A stretch of DNA of 64,000 nt from Simiduia litorea (GCF_042853465.1 NZ_AP031497.1:4030001-4094000), one strand, 5' to 3'. Numbered from the stretch's first letter, positions 45,544 to 55,323 are shown. Made by a program: numbers and translations. Notes: a model not told the origin generated them from the letters alone.

Positions 45544-45945
45544 AAGCCTTAGTCCCGGGCGAGAAGAGCGCTAAGTCTACCCAAGTCTAAACATTTGCAA
45601 AGACCCCAAATGAGCCAGCTCGTACTCAGGCAGGCCTTTTTGCTCACGAATCCTTGCCACAGCCTGAACTTCGCCGCTATCGGCCCCTGAAAACCCACCC
45701 ACCGATAGGCCACTTCGAAGGAAAAACTCCGTTTTAGGGGTTAAATCTCGCGTCACTGGCCACCTCTGCCCTTATTTTGGCCGAAACGGCACCGAAATCT
45801 TGCCGCAAACTTGCACAGATATTGTACAAGCGTCAATATAGCCGCCCTTCGTCTAAACTGAGTCTATCGACCGCTTTTTGTTCGAATGCCAAGGATTTAC
45901 AGGCCAAACCTTACTGCGAGCTCTTACTGAATGACAGGCAAAACC
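45544..45945. promoter_or_regulatory. Divergent intergenic region with putative promoter
   Basis: About 400 bases with no supported gene. TTGCAC (45811-45816), 17-base spacer, CAATAT (45834-45839) is a plausible promoter for the TonB-C gene; within its spacer is the palindrome TTGTACAA (45822-45829), a possible operator. No promoter for the symporter was recognised. Confidence 0.4.
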
Positions 45946-47211
45946 ATGAACATCCTTGATACAACATACATTGGCTCGGTTAAAGCTGCTTTTGCACTGT
46001 GCCTAGCGTTGGTTTGCACGCCACTGTTGGCGCAGACCAATAACTACAGCGCCCTCACACAGGCCAGCCAGCCACAATTTGTCGCCCGATTGGAAACACC
46101 CAGCGCACCAGATCAGGGCAGCCTACTCGGTCGCACGCCTGCGGCCACCATGGAATACCGAATAGTTTCCGAACGCATCAATAACCGACGCTTTTTTAAG
46201 CTTATTGCCGATGCAATTGCGGTGAATAGCGACGCCAAAACACTGGCAAAAAACGCGACCTATATTTCCCGGAGCCGCAGCGCGGTACCGGTTGAGCTAC
46301 AGCCAAACGACGCTATCAGCTTTGCCTTTGACGGCAAAAACACCGTAGTCATGAGCCTAAATGGTGTGCAACTAGCCAGTTATCAATCAGCCGACTTCTT
46401 CCGCATGCTGCTGTCGACTTGGGTTGGCGAAGTACCCATTTCTAGTCGCTTTAAGCGAGAAATACTCGGTAAAGAAACGCCGCCAAAGGACGTTGCAGAC
46501 CTGTTTATAGCCTCAGCGCCGAGCGCCGAGCGCAAACTAGCCATCGCCCAAGCTCTCGCTACCCCTGCACCGGTGGAAGCTGTTGCTACCACGAGTGTCG
46601 CCGCGGCTACAGCAGCCGTCACCAGTGCACCGGCAGCCAAAATAGCTTCGGTTCCAACACCACAACCTAAAGCTACTAAAGCGCCCGCACCGGTATCGAC
46701 GCCTACCCCAGCCGCGGTGAAAGTAGAAACCAAGCCCGAACCAAAAGTCGCTGTAGCGCCTGCAGCCAAAGCGCCAGTTAAAACACCAGAGGCCAAACCT
46801 AGCCCTACACCTGTCGCCAAAGCCGAAACAGAGAAGAGCAAACCTGCGAGTGCCCCAGCCGTTGTTGCTAAGCCTGCCCCCGTAGAACTGTCTGAGGAAG
46901 AAGAGGCGCGTCGATTACTGCTGCGTCAGGAGTATTTGAAAGGCCTGAATCGGGATATCAATATTCAAAAGCACCTCCCCGCCGCCGCCTTCACCCGCCG
47001 CGCCGAAGGCTCTGTGCGCCTTGCTATTGCGCTGGATAAAAACGGTAAACTGTTGAAAGTTGAGGTCGTCGAGCCGTCGCGCTACAGCATGTTTAACGAC
47101 CAGGCCCTAGAGGCCGTGAGCAATGCTCAACCCTTCACACCGCCACCCGCGGATTTAGAATCAGATCCGTTCGAATTTGAAACCACCCTGTATTACGATT
47201 TGCCGCTATAA
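45946..47211 (+). CDS. Periplasmic TonB-C domain protein with signal peptide
   Basis: 421 aa from ATG 45946 (ATG 45931 would add 5 residues). Instead of a simple anchor the N-terminus looks like a cleavable signal peptide (LCLALVCTPLLA-QTN). A folded region of about 160 residues is followed by an Ala/Pro/Lys-rich linker (about 215-330) and a C-terminal TonB domain (VRLAIALDKNGKLLKVEVVEPS, then FNDQALEAVSNAQPFTPPP). With no membrane anchor it could not couple to ExbB/ExbD unless the signal is retained. No exbBD nearby. Function unknown. Confidence 0.8.
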   Translation: MNILDTTYIGSVKAAFALCLALVCTPLLAQTNNYSALTQASQPQFVARLETPSAPDQGSLLGRTPAATMEYRIVSERINNRRFFKLIADAIAVNSDAKTLAKNATYISRSRSAVPVELQPNDAISFAFDGKNTVVMSLNGVQLASYQSADFFRMLLSTWVGEVPISSRFKREILGKETPPKDVADLFIASAPSAERKLAIAQALATPAPVEAVATTSVAAATAAVTSAPAAKIASVPTPQPKATKAPAPVSTPTPAAVKVETKPEPKVAVAPAAKAPVKTPEAKPSPTPVAKAETEKSKPASAPAVVAKPAPVELSEEEEARRLLLRQEYLKGLNRDINIQKHLPAAAFTRRAEGSVRLAIALDKNGKLLKVEVVEPSRYSMFNDQALEAVSNAQPFTPPPADLESDPFEFETTLYYDLPL

Positions 47212-47230
47212 CCTGTAGGTAGCGCAGAAA

Positions 47231-47257
47231 AAAGGCCGGTATCCCCGGCCTTTTTTT
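47231..47257. terminator. Bidirectional terminator
   Basis: AAAGGCCGG (47231-47239) / CCGGCCTTT (47245-47253), loop TATCC, with T-tract on the plus side to 47257 and on the minus side an A-run complement (TTTTTT). It separates the TonB-C gene from the convergent lipoprotein gene. Confidence 0.9.
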
Positions 47258-47288
47258 AGAGTCTCACACATCAATTTAACGGTGTTAG

Positions 47289-47873
47289 TTAATTGGCCTT
47301 GCGTTTAAAGCCGGCAAATAATCGTTTAACAACACGCTTAACATTCGCTTCTATATGATCGATATTGCGAGTTTCATCCAACATTTTACTGCCGTATACC
47401 TCCCACAACTCCGCGTTATCTTTTGGGTTCAACAGCGCTAAATTTAAAACGCCAACGGGGTACTCTGACATCGCTGGATCGGCCGACCAACCGACAAAGT
47501 TCATACCGTCGTTGTCGCGCTGCCAGCCGCCGTAGTCGACCTCATCGCCAACGCTTGCCGTGCTGGCTTGAATTTCCGTGAAGCGGTAGTCAACCAAGAA
47601 ATCAGCCTGAACATTGTCGACTAACTGATAGCCTCGCTGCTGTAACTGCTCATCGACTGCCTGGCGGACTGATGCATCGAAGCGCTTCATTAACGCACTA
47701 CTGGTTACGGGCTGACTTTGCCAGGCGTAGGTTTTCGCCGTCAACAGGGATTTACTGGCAGATTGGGTTTCCATCACTTTTATGCCACTACACCCCACCA
47801 GAAGCGCAGCGCCAAAAAGTGCGATACTCATGCGCATAAAGGTCTGAAACATCGATCGATTTGCTATGTCCAT
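47289..47873 (-). CDS. DUF4136 lipoprotein
   Basis: 194 aa. Lipobox LLVGC at about residues 25-29 after a hydrophobic stretch, so the protein is lipid-anchored. The mature part (YAWQSQPV, VRQAVDEQLQQRGYQLVDN, ADFLVDYRF) fits DUF4136, a small envelope family of unknown role. ATG 47873 was used, but ATG at the 8th or 12th codon would give a more compact signal. Transcribed toward the shared terminator. Confidence 0.83.
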   Translation of the reverse strand: MDIANRSMFQTFMRMSIALFGAALLVGCSGIKVMETQSASKSLLTAKTYAWQSQPVTSSALMKRFDASVRQAVDEQLQQRGYQLVDNVQADFLVDYRFTEIQASTASVGDEVDYGGWQRDNDGMNFVGWSADPAMSEYPVGVLNLALLNPKDNAELWEVYGSKMLDETRNIDHIEANVKRVVKRLFAGFKRKAN

Positions 47874-48065
47874 AAACTGAACGTCCTGTGATGTTTAGCG
47901 GAGAAAACGCCAGTTTAGCATAGGCTCTTTCGGCGCCCGTCTCAGGCTCTGGTCTTTTTGACCTAATTTCTACCACCTTTACAAAAACCGACTAGGATGC
48001 AAGCAACCTATAAGGTAACCTTGCGCCAACAAAAATTGTGTAATTAGCCCACGAAGGATTCGTTT

Positions 48066-49436
48066 ATGTCTTCCCGCAAACCCTTAGCTCAAGCCTTGCG
48101 TTGGATCTGTGCCGCTGGCTTGCTCGGCACCATGAACCTCGCTAACGCAGACACACTGAATCAAATTTACGAACTGGCGGTTAAGAACGACCACCAAATT
48201 CGCGCCGATGAAGCCGCCTACCGGAGCGCCATCGAAGCCAAAGCCATTGGCCGTGCTAACTTATTGCCGCTGGTCAGCGCCACCGCGTCCTATAGCCATA
48301 GCGACATAGATACCACGGTAGGCTCGCCCCTAGGTAGCGCTAAAACAGATACCAAAGTGTGGGGCGCGACATTAACTCAGCCGCTGATCAATATGGCTGC
48401 GTGGTTTGGTTACCAGCAAGGCATTGAGTTAACCGAAAAGGCCGAAGCCGATTTCAGTGCCGCCCAACAAGATTTGATCGTGCGCACGGCCACAGCCTAC
48501 TTCAACGTGCTGCGCGCCATTGATACCCTAGAAGCCTCCATTGCCGAAGAAAATGCCAACTCGCATCAATTGGCACAAACCAAACAACGCTTCGAAGTGG
48601 GGCTAACGGCCATTACCGATGTACACGAAGCACAGGCTTCCTACGACATCGCGACAGCACAAACACTAACGGATCGCGGTAATCTTGGTATCGCCTTCGA
48701 GGCACTGGAAGTGTTAACCGGTACGCCACACAACACCATCGCACCGCTCACAGAGGCCTTCCCAGTTACCAAGCCGCAGCCCGAAGCCCGTGGCGACTGG
48801 GTAGATTTTGCCCTGCAAAACAACTACAACCTGAAGTCGGCGCGCTTTGCCTCAGAAGCTTCACGACGCGGTGCGCAAGTGAGCCACGCGGCACATTACC
48901 CAACACTATCAGCCTCGATTGGTTACAACGACACCGACGCCGATGTTGCCGACACTGTCTTATTTGACCGCGCTAACAACGGCGCCACCGCGTCCATTAA
49001 TTTGAGTGTGCCGATTTTTGAAGGCGGTGGCACCAGTGCCAGCTCGCGCCAAGCCCATGAAAGCGCCAACCAAGCGCAGGAGCTTTACTACAAAGCTCAG
49101 CGCGACACCATTCAACAAGCGCGCTCACTACACTTGTTGGTTACCACCGATGTGGCGCGTGTTGCAGCGCGCAAGCAAGCCATTACCTCGAGCCAAAGTG
49201 CGGTATCCGCGACGCAGGCCGGCTACGAAGTGGGTACCCGCAACTTGGTCGACGTGTTACAAGTTCAACGCACGCTCTACCAAGCGCGCCGCGATTACTC
49301 CAATTCGTTGTACGACTATGTGATCAACCAATTTCAGTTGAAATCCGTCGCGGGTAACTTAACCCCGAATGATGTGGTGGAGATCAATCAATGGTTGAAC
49401 GACGCTGCATCGGTCAACCGCGCTAAGTACGAGTAA
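48066..49436 (+). CDS. tolC: TolC-family outer membrane efflux protein
   Basis: 456 aa. Signal peptide (about 1-28), then two outer-membrane efflux repeats with LNQIYELAVKNDHQIRADEA and TQPLINMAAWFGYQQG, and in the second half SVPIFEGGGTSASSRQA and GYEVGTRNLVDVLQVQRTLYQARRDYSNSLYDY split by role as helical hairpins. It forms the trimeric channel of type I secretion and RND pumps. AAGGA precedes ATG 48066. No membrane-fusion partner adjoins it. Confidence 0.93.
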   Translation: MSSRKPLAQALRWICAAGLLGTMNLANADTLNQIYELAVKNDHQIRADEAAYRSAIEAKAIGRANLLPLVSATASYSHSDIDTTVGSPLGSAKTDTKVWGATLTQPLINMAAWFGYQQGIELTEKAEADFSAAQQDLIVRTATAYFNVLRAIDTLEASIAEENANSHQLAQTKQRFEVGLTAITDVHEAQASYDIATAQTLTDRGNLGIAFEALEVLTGTPHNTIAPLTEAFPVTKPQPEARGDWVDFALQNNYNLKSARFASEASRRGAQVSHAAHYPTLSASIGYNDTDADVADTVLFDRANNGATASINLSVPIFEGGGTSASSRQAHESANQAQELYYKAQRDTIQQARSLHLLVTTDVARVAARKQAITSSQSAVSATQAGYEVGTRNLVDVLQVQRTLYQARRDYSNSLYDYVINQFQLKSVAGNLTPNDVVEINQWLNDAASVNRAKYE

Positions 49437-49445
49437 CTCACTCAG

Positions 49446-49473
49446 AAAAAAACCGGCAGCCGCCGGTTTTTTT
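49446..49473. terminator. Bidirectional terminator
   Basis: AAAAAAACCGGC (49446-49457) / GCCGGTTTTTTT (49462-49473), loop AGCC. It gives a T-tract in both directions and ends tolC; waaA on the other strand stops 155 bp away. The stretch 49474-49627 holds nothing recognised. Confidence 0.92.
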
Positions 49474-49627
49474 CTATCTAGATGTGCGTCACTCAAGGCT
49501 TACTGCCGCTCATCAATAGCAACGCATCAAGCACCCACTGCTCACACCCACCATCGGCAGCGCAGCGTTTGTAATACCACCGCTAAAGCTATCCACACCA
49601 CTGACGCGCCTGCGGAATTCAATGGCA

Positions 49628-50890
49628 TTAATCCAGTGTCCTATCAATCAGCGCTAACAAACGGGCTAAAGCACCGCGATTGGCATTTGCCACCGACAGC
49701 GCCGCCTGGCCCTGCTGTTCACTCAGCGCAGAGTCGCTGAGTATTCGCACCACGGTGGTAGCGAGATGATCGGCGTCTGATGCAAAAACCATCGCACCAG
49801 CCGTCTCCAAGAGACGAGCCACCTCGGTAAAATTAAATACGTGCGGACCACTGATAATGGGCTTAGCCCATGCCGCCGGTTCAATCATGTTATGGCCACC
49901 GCGCGGCACCAAGGAGCCGCCAACAAAGGCGAGATCGCAGGCACCGTAAAAGACTTGCAGCTCGCCCATGGTGTCGCCTATCAGCACATCAAAAGGGCCC
50001 GCAGCGCCGCTACTGCGCCGCACGGTGATCCAACCCTCGGTTTCAGCCATGGTTGCCACGCGATCAAAACGCTCCAGATGGCGCGGCACCAATAGCAAGC
50101 GCAAGTTTGGCAGCTGCTGGCGCGCCAACCTAAAGGCCGCCAACAGCTGCTCATCCTCGCCGGCATGGGTTGATGCCGCCAGCCACAAAGGCTGCGCCTC
50201 AGGTGCCCATGTTGCGTGCAGCGCCTTGGCGGCCTCGCGTTGGGCCTGACTGAGGGTGAAATCAAACTTAATATTGCCTGTCACGGCCAAGGCAGCTGGC
50301 GGCAAACCAAGCGCGAGAAAGCGATTGGCATCGGCTTGCTGCTGCGCGGCAATCGCCGTTAGTCGCCGCAACATCGGCCGCGCCAGCCACGCCATACGGG
50401 CGTAACCACGAGCCGATTTTTCCGACAAGCGCGCATTAGCCAACAGCGTCGGAATGCCACGCTTGGCGCAGGCGGCGAGTAAGTTCGGCCACAACTCGGT
50501 TTCCATAACAATCAACAGGGCAGGCGTAAACTGGCGAAAAAAGCGCCACCACACATCGGGCAAATCATAGGGCAGATAGACGTGGTCCACACTCGCACCC
50601 AGGCTTTGCCGAACCCGCTCTGATCCCGTCGGCGTGGTGGTCGTCACCAACAATCGATACTCGGGATAACGCGCTTGCAGCGCCCGAATCATATCCAAAG
50701 CCGCTAGGGTTTCGCCTACCGATACTGCGTGCACCCAAATACTTTTACCTAAGGGTTTATCACCGGCCAAGGCAAAGCGCTCGCCCCAACGCTGCGCATA
50801 AGCCGGCGCCAGCTTGGCGCGCCACAGTAATCGCAAAGCCACCAGCGGCAGGGCTAAATAAAGTATCAGGGTATATAAAACGCGAATCAT
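49628..50890 (-). CDS. waaA: 3-deoxy-D-manno-octulosonic acid (Kdo) transferase WaaA
   Basis: 420 aa from ATG 50890; a longer frame back to 51013 would overlap the divergent gene and lacks family-like sequence. An N-terminal membrane anchor (LYTLILYLALPLVALRLLWRAK) is followed by the GT30 fold: WVHAVSVGETLAALDMI, TTTTPTGSERV, METELWPNLL, LANARLSEKSARGY and FVGGSLVPRGGHNMIEPAAW. It adds Kdo to lipid IVA at the inner membrane, an essential LPS step. Confidence 0.96.
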   Translation of the reverse strand: MIRVLYTLILYLALPLVALRLLWRAKLAPAYAQRWGERFALAGDKPLGKSIWVHAVSVGETLAALDMIRALQARYPEYRLLVTTTTPTGSERVRQSLGASVDHVYLPYDLPDVWWRFFRQFTPALLIVMETELWPNLLAACAKRGIPTLLANARLSEKSARGYARMAWLARPMLRRLTAIAAQQQADANRFLALGLPPAALAVTGNIKFDFTLSQAQREAAKALHATWAPEAQPLWLAASTHAGEDEQLLAAFRLARQQLPNLRLLLVPRHLERFDRVATMAETEGWITVRRSSGAAGPFDVLIGDTMGELQVFYGACDLAFVGGSLVPRGGHNMIEPAAWAKPIISGPHVFNFTEVARLLETAGAMVFASDADHLATTVVRILSDSALSEQQGQAALSVANANRGALARLLALIDRTLD

Positions 50891-51011
50891 AGAGAGGCAA
50901 TCTGCAAAATAGATGGCAAGCATACCGAAACCCTCGGCTGCAGGCCAAGCATCCGCCACCGCAACGCGGCAATTGCCGTATAATCGACACAAATCACAAG
51001 ACGCAGTGACC

Positions 51012-52238
51012 ATGCCTGAGCAAGCTACATCCCTTCACTTCGACACAGTTGTCATCGGCGGCGGCATCGCCGGGCTTTGGCTGAGTAACCGATTAAAAAA
51101 CGCGGGCTATAACAACCTGCTGCTGGAGCAATCAGGCCTCGGCGATAATCAATCTGTAGCCTCGCAAGGCATGATTCACGGCGGCATGAAATACGCGCTC
51201 GCCGGCGCGCTCACCGGTGCCAGCGAGGCCATCGCCGATATGCCCAAACACTGGGCCGATTGCCTAGCGGGCAAGGGCGATGTCGACCTGCGCGGCGCAA
51301 GCGTGCTGAGCCAGCATTTTTACATGTGGGCCAGCCCGAGTGTCACCGCCCGCGTCACCACCTTTTTTGCCAGCAAGGCGCTGCGTGGTCGTGTGGACAA
51401 CCTCGCAGCCAACCAATATCCCCCCCTATTACAAGCGGCGCAGCGCAAGTTTGATGTCTATAAACTGGTGGATTTAGTGTTAGATGTGCCGAGTGTGGTA
51501 AAAGCCTTGCGCGACAATTTGCCAGAAAATTGTCGCCTCATCGATTGGCAAAAAGCCCGCTTGGTGCGCACCGGCGATCGGGTGCATCTGGAGATTTCCA
51601 ATGCAGATAACATCCTAAAAATTTCTGCCCAGCGTTTTATTTTTACCGCCGGCAAAGGCAACCAAACCCTACTCGAAAACATTGCCTGCCAAGCGCCAGA
51701 AATGCAAACCCGGCCGCTGCAACAGGTGATGGTAAAACACAAGTTAGGTTATGAATTTTACGGCCACTGCTTAGGCACCGATAAAACACCGCGCCTGACA
51801 ATTTCAAGCCACCCCGCCGACGATGGCGAACTCATTTGGTATTTGGGCGGCAGCTTAGCCGAGAAAGGCGTTGCGCTTAGTGCGGAAGAATTAATTCAGC
51901 GCGCGCAACAAGAGCTCGCCGAACTCATGCCCTGGATCGACTTATCAACGGCGCAATGGGCCACCTTAAACATAGACCGAGCCGAACCCAAGCAACATAA
52001 TTTCGCTCGCCCGGACAAAGCCTTTGCCGGTCGCGCCGAGGGCGTAAGCAACGTCTACGTAGGCTGGCCCACTAAACTAACGCTGGCACCCAACATGGCG
52101 AACGAGATGCTAGCGCAATTACAGGCCGACCAGATAGCGCCAAGCCATCGCCAAACCAACTGCGAGTTTTTACCCGAAGCGACGCTGGCAGCCACACCCT
52201 GGCAGCTTGCCTTTACAGCAAAGGACGCTACATCATGA
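51012..52238 (+). CDS. FAD-dependent oxidoreductase (DAO fold)
   Basis: 408 aa from ATG 51012; a frame extending to 50913 overlaps waaA's promoter region and lacks family sequence. FDTVVIGGGIAGLWLSNRL is the ADP-binding Rossmann loop, then SVASQGMIHGGMKYAL resembles the active-site region of glycine oxidase/glycerol-3-phosphate dehydrogenase relatives, and a C-terminal IDRAEPKQHNF closes the FAD site. Substrate unknown. A TATAAT -10 (50979-50984) lies upstream. It overlaps the aldo/keto reductase by 4 bases; I recall the same pair after waaA in Pseudomonas. Confidence 0.85.
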   Translation: MPEQATSLHFDTVVIGGGIAGLWLSNRLKNAGYNNLLLEQSGLGDNQSVASQGMIHGGMKYALAGALTGASEAIADMPKHWADCLAGKGDVDLRGASVLSQHFYMWASPSVTARVTTFFASKALRGRVDNLAANQYPPLLQAAQRKFDVYKLVDLVLDVPSVVKALRDNLPENCRLIDWQKARLVRTGDRVHLEISNADNILKISAQRFIFTAGKGNQTLLENIACQAPEMQTRPLQQVMVKHKLGYEFYGHCLGTDKTPRLTISSHPADDGELIWYLGGSLAEKGVALSAEELIQRAQQELAELMPWIDLSTAQWATLNIDRAEPKQHNFARPDKAFAGRAEGVSNVYVGWPTKLTLAPNMANEMLAQLQADQIAPSHRQTNCEFLPEATLAATPWQLAFTAKDATS

Positions 52239-53065
52239 GTTTGCGTCGGCTAGGTAGTACCGATATTTTTCTCAGCCCCTTAGGTTTAGGCACTGTAAAG
52301 CTGGGTCGCGATCAAGGCGTGAAATATCCCAATGGCTTTACTATCCCCGACGATAAACAAGCGCTGGCACTGATCAATCAAGCGCGCGCGCTGGGTATCA
52401 ACCTGATCGATACGGCACCGGCCTATGGCGAAAGCGAAAACCGTTTAGGGCCGCTGCTGAAAGGCCAGCGCCAGGATTGGGTGATCTGCTCCAAAGTTGG
52501 GGAAGAATTTAACCAAGGCCAATCGAGTTTTAATTTTACGCCAGAGCACGCCCGCTTCAGCGTCGAGCGCAGCCTCAAGCGGCTCCACACCGATTGTATC
52601 GATATTGTATTGGTACACTCCAATGGCGAAGACCAGCACATCATCGAACATTTTGGCATTCTAGAGTTGTTGGCTGATTTAAAAGCCGAAGGCAAAATTC
52701 GCGCCTTCGGTATGTCCACCAAAACCATTGAAGGCGGCTTGCTCGCGGCGCAAAAATCTGACGCGGTAATGGTCACTTACAATCTCAATGAGCGCAGCGA
52801 ACGCTGTGTCATCGACTACTGTGCGACCAATAACAAAGGTGTGTTAATCAAAAAAGCGCTCGCCAGCGGCCACATTTGCCAGGCACCTGATAAGGCAAAC
52901 CTAGAAAGCAGCGCCCCAACGGCGGATCAAGATCCCATTGCAGCCAGTATGGAATTTGTCTTCACCACGCCGGGCATTACCAGCGCTATCGTTGGTACGA
53001 TAAACCCCGCACACCTAGCACTGAATGTGGAAAAGGCGCAGGCCGTGCTGAAGGCCGCGAAATAA
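52235..53065 (+). CDS. Aldo/keto reductase
   Basis: 276 aa. The catalytic tetrad is visible: Asp and Tyr in LIDTAPAYGESE, Lys in ICSKVG, His in IVLVHSNG. NADPH-dependent TIM-barrel reductase. It lacks the longer C-terminus of classical aldose reductases. ATGA overlap with the flavoprotein gene argues that the two act in one pathway, whose substrate is unknown. Confidence 0.9.
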   Translation: MSLRRLGSTDIFLSPLGLGTVKLGRDQGVKYPNGFTIPDDKQALALINQARALGINLIDTAPAYGESENRLGPLLKGQRQDWVICSKVGEEFNQGQSSFNFTPEHARFSVERSLKRLHTDCIDIVLVHSNGEDQHIIEHFGILELLADLKAEGKIRAFGMSTKTIEGGLLAAQKSDAVMVTYNLNERSERCVIDYCATNNKGVLIKKALASGHICQAPDKANLESSAPTADQDPIAASMEFVFTTPGITSAIVGTINPAHLALNVEKAQAVLKAAK

Positions 53066-53088
53066 ATAATAGCAATGTTAGATTTAGG

Positions 53089-54000
53089 CTAAAGAGTCTT
53101 GAAAACAGCGGCAGCCTGCTCGACGCAAATCGCATGGCGGCGAGCCAGGGCCGACTGATCGCGATCATAGCCACCGCCAATTACCGTGGCGATGGGAACG
53201 CCGACTCTCGCCGCTAAATTCAATACGCAACGATCGCGCTCGGCAATGCCCCGTAATGAAATGTTGAGTAAGCCCAAGGGATCGCCTTCAAACACATCCA
53301 CACCGGCATCATACAAAACCAAATCCGGCTTAAATTGCAGCAACAAGTCGCTAAAGGTATCTGCCACCACGGCCAAATAGGCATCGTCGCCCATGCCAAC
53401 CTGCAAGTTAACATCTAGATCACTGCGCGCTTTGCGCACCGGAAAATTTTTCTCACAGTGAATTGAGCAGGTAAAAACCCCTGGCTCCTGCTCGAGAATA
53501 CGCGCTGTACCATCGCCCTGATGTACGTCCACATCAAAAATAAGAATGCGCTTGAGTTGGGTGTAGCGCAACAACGCCAACGCACTAATGGCCAAATCAT
53601 TAAAAATGCAAAAGCCCGAGGCAAAGTCTCGGTGAGCATGGTGAGTACCGCCAGCCAAATGGCAAGCAACGCCAAACTTTAATGCTAGATGCGCCGCCAA
53701 CAGCGTTCCAGCGGGTGATATGCAGGTGCGCCGCACCAGGCCTTCACTCCAGGGCAAGCCCATGCGTCGCGCCTGTTCTGGGGTAAAGCGCCCATCAATA
53801 AAGTCACTGACGTAATTAGCACAATGCGCCAACTGGATGAGTTCTGCTTTACAGCGCCCCGGCCGAAAGGTATTTTCAGATCCAGCTAGGCCCTGTTCCC
53901 GTAGGTAACGGTGTAATAAATCAAACTTATCCATCGGGAAGCGGTGCTTCGCCGGAAAGGGGTAACTATAGGCGGGGTGTGTCACTAACGGTACGAGCAT
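53089..54000 (-). CDS. Histone-deacetylase-family deacetylase
   Basis: 303 aa from ATG 54000, chosen because MLVPLVTHPAYSYPFP..HRFPMDKF matches family N-termini; upstream ATGs at 54012 and 54036 remain possible. The Zn site is present: the DVDVHQGDGT motif (Asp, His) and YDAGVDVFEGDPLG (second Asp), with GGTHHAHRDFASGFCIFND the active-site His pair. Bacterial members deacetylate acetoin, polyamines or acetyl-lysines; the target here is not predictable. Confidence 0.9.
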   Translation of the reverse strand: MLVPLVTHPAYSYPFPAKHRFPMDKFDLLHRYLREQGLAGSENTFRPGRCKAELIQLAHCANYVSDFIDGRFTPEQARRMGLPWSEGLVRRTCISPAGTLLAAHLALKFGVACHLAGGTHHAHRDFASGFCIFNDLAISALALLRYTQLKRILIFDVDVHQGDGTARILEQEPGVFTCSIHCEKNFPVRKARSDLDVNLQVGMGDDAYLAVVADTFSDLLLQFKPDLVLYDAGVDVFEGDPLGLLNISLRGIAERDRCVLNLAARVGVPIATVIGGGYDRDQSALARRHAICVEQAAAVFKTL

Positions 54001-54177
54001 AGGCGTGTACATATGGCTAAAAATTTTCGAGCACAATAAAACAACGTTTTGCGACGCAGAAGCTCAGGGCGAGCCAGCGCAGCAATCCAGCTATCTAACC
54101 GGCTCATTTATTGTATTGATCTTACATGAATTGACTGTAATAGCCTCTTACCACCATCTTAACTACTAGGAGTTACC

Positions 54178-55323
54178 GTGATTCCAAGAACCGTTTACGA
54201 GCCCGAACACGAATTATTCCGCGATAGTGTGCGCAAATTTCTACAAGCAGAAGCGGTACCTTTTCACGCCGAGTGGGAAAAACAAGGCCATGTGGATCGC
54301 GACATCTGGCGCAAAGCCGGTGCGCAGGGATTTCTCTCGCCAACCGCACCTGAAGCCTACGGCGGAGTAGCCGTGGATTTTCGCTATAACGCCATCGTCG
54401 ATGAGGAAATTGCCGGCCTCGGCCTCACCGGTATTGGCTGGGGTTTACATTCAGATATTGCCGTGCCTTATATCTACCACTACGGCAGCGACGTATTAAA
54501 ACAAAAATACCTACCCGGTTGCATCAGTGGCGACATCATAACCGCCATCGCCATGACCGAACCCGGCACTGGATCTGACTTACAAGCGGTAAAAACCACG
54601 GCCATTTTGCACGACGACCACTACCTATTAAACGGCTCGAAAACCTTCATTACCAACGGTCAATTAGCAGACCTAGTTGTCGTCGTTGTGAAAACAGATC
54701 CTAGCGCCGGCGCCTCAGGCACGAGCCTACTGTTGGTTGATGCAAATAGCCCAGGCTTTACCAAAGGTAAGAATCTTGAAAAAGTTGGCATGAAAGCCCA
54801 AGACACCTCGGAACTATTTTTTCAAGATGTGAAAGTACCTAAAGAAAATCTACTTGGCGCCAGTGGCCAAGGCTTCGTCTACCTTATGCAAGAGTTACCG
54901 CAAGAGCGCTTATCGGTTGCGATTAACGCCATGGCCTCGGCACAAGCGGTGTTACAACACACGATTAACTACGTAAAGGAGCGCAAGGCCTTCGGTAAAA
55001 CCATTGCCTCGTTTCAAAACACGCAATTTGTTTTAGCGGGTTTAAGTGCCGAAGTTTCAGCCCTACAAGTCTTTGTCGACCGATGTTTAGAGCTGCATAT
55101 CAACGGCAAGCTCGATGCCACCACCGCGGCAAAAGCCAAGTTGCTGGCAACCGATTTGCAGTGCAAAGTAGCCGACGAGTGCATGCAACTGCACGGCGGT
55201 TACGGCTACATGTGGGAATACCCCGTAGCGCGCGCTTGGGCCGATGCCCGCGTTCAGAAAATTTATGCCGGCACCAACGAAATTATGAAGCTCATAATCG
55301 CGCGCGATCTTTTGGGCAAATAA
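54178..55323 (+). CDS. Acyl-CoA dehydrogenase, long-chain/isovaleryl type
   Basis: 381 aa, GTG start with AGGAG (54168-54172). TAIAMTEPGTGSDLQAVKT, FITNGQLADLVVVVVKTD and the C-terminal LHGGYGYMWEYPVARAWADARV are the signatures. The Glu of the usual YEGT motif is replaced (IYAGTNEI), but YLMQELPQERLSVA supplies a Glu near residue 242, the position used by long-chain and isovaleryl enzymes. It feeds electrons to ETF in fatty or branched-chain acid oxidation. No other beta-oxidation gene adjoins it. Confidence 0.93.
   Translation: MIPRTVYEPEHELFRDSVRKFLQAEAVPFHAEWEKQGHVDRDIWRKAGAQGFLSPTAPEAYGGVAVDFRYNAIVDEEIAGLGLTGIGWGLHSDIAVPYIYHYGSDVLKQKYLPGCISGDIITAIAMTEPGTGSDLQAVKTTAILHDDHYLLNGSKTFITNGQLADLVVVVVKTDPSAGASGTSLLLVDANSPGFTKGKNLEKVGMKAQDTSELFFQDVKVPKENLLGASGQGFVYLMQELPQERLSVAINAMASAQAVLQHTINYVKERKAFGKTIASFQNTQFVLAGLSAEVSALQVFVDRCLELHINGKLDATTAAKAKLLATDLQCKVADECMQLHGGYGYMWEYPVARAWADARVQKIYAGTNEIMKLIIARDLLGK

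Noticed and set aside
46383..46841. 152-codon minus-strand Gly/Ala/Val/Thr-rich frame
   Set aside because: Artefact of the Ala/Pro/Lys-rich linker of the TonB-C gene read in reverse.
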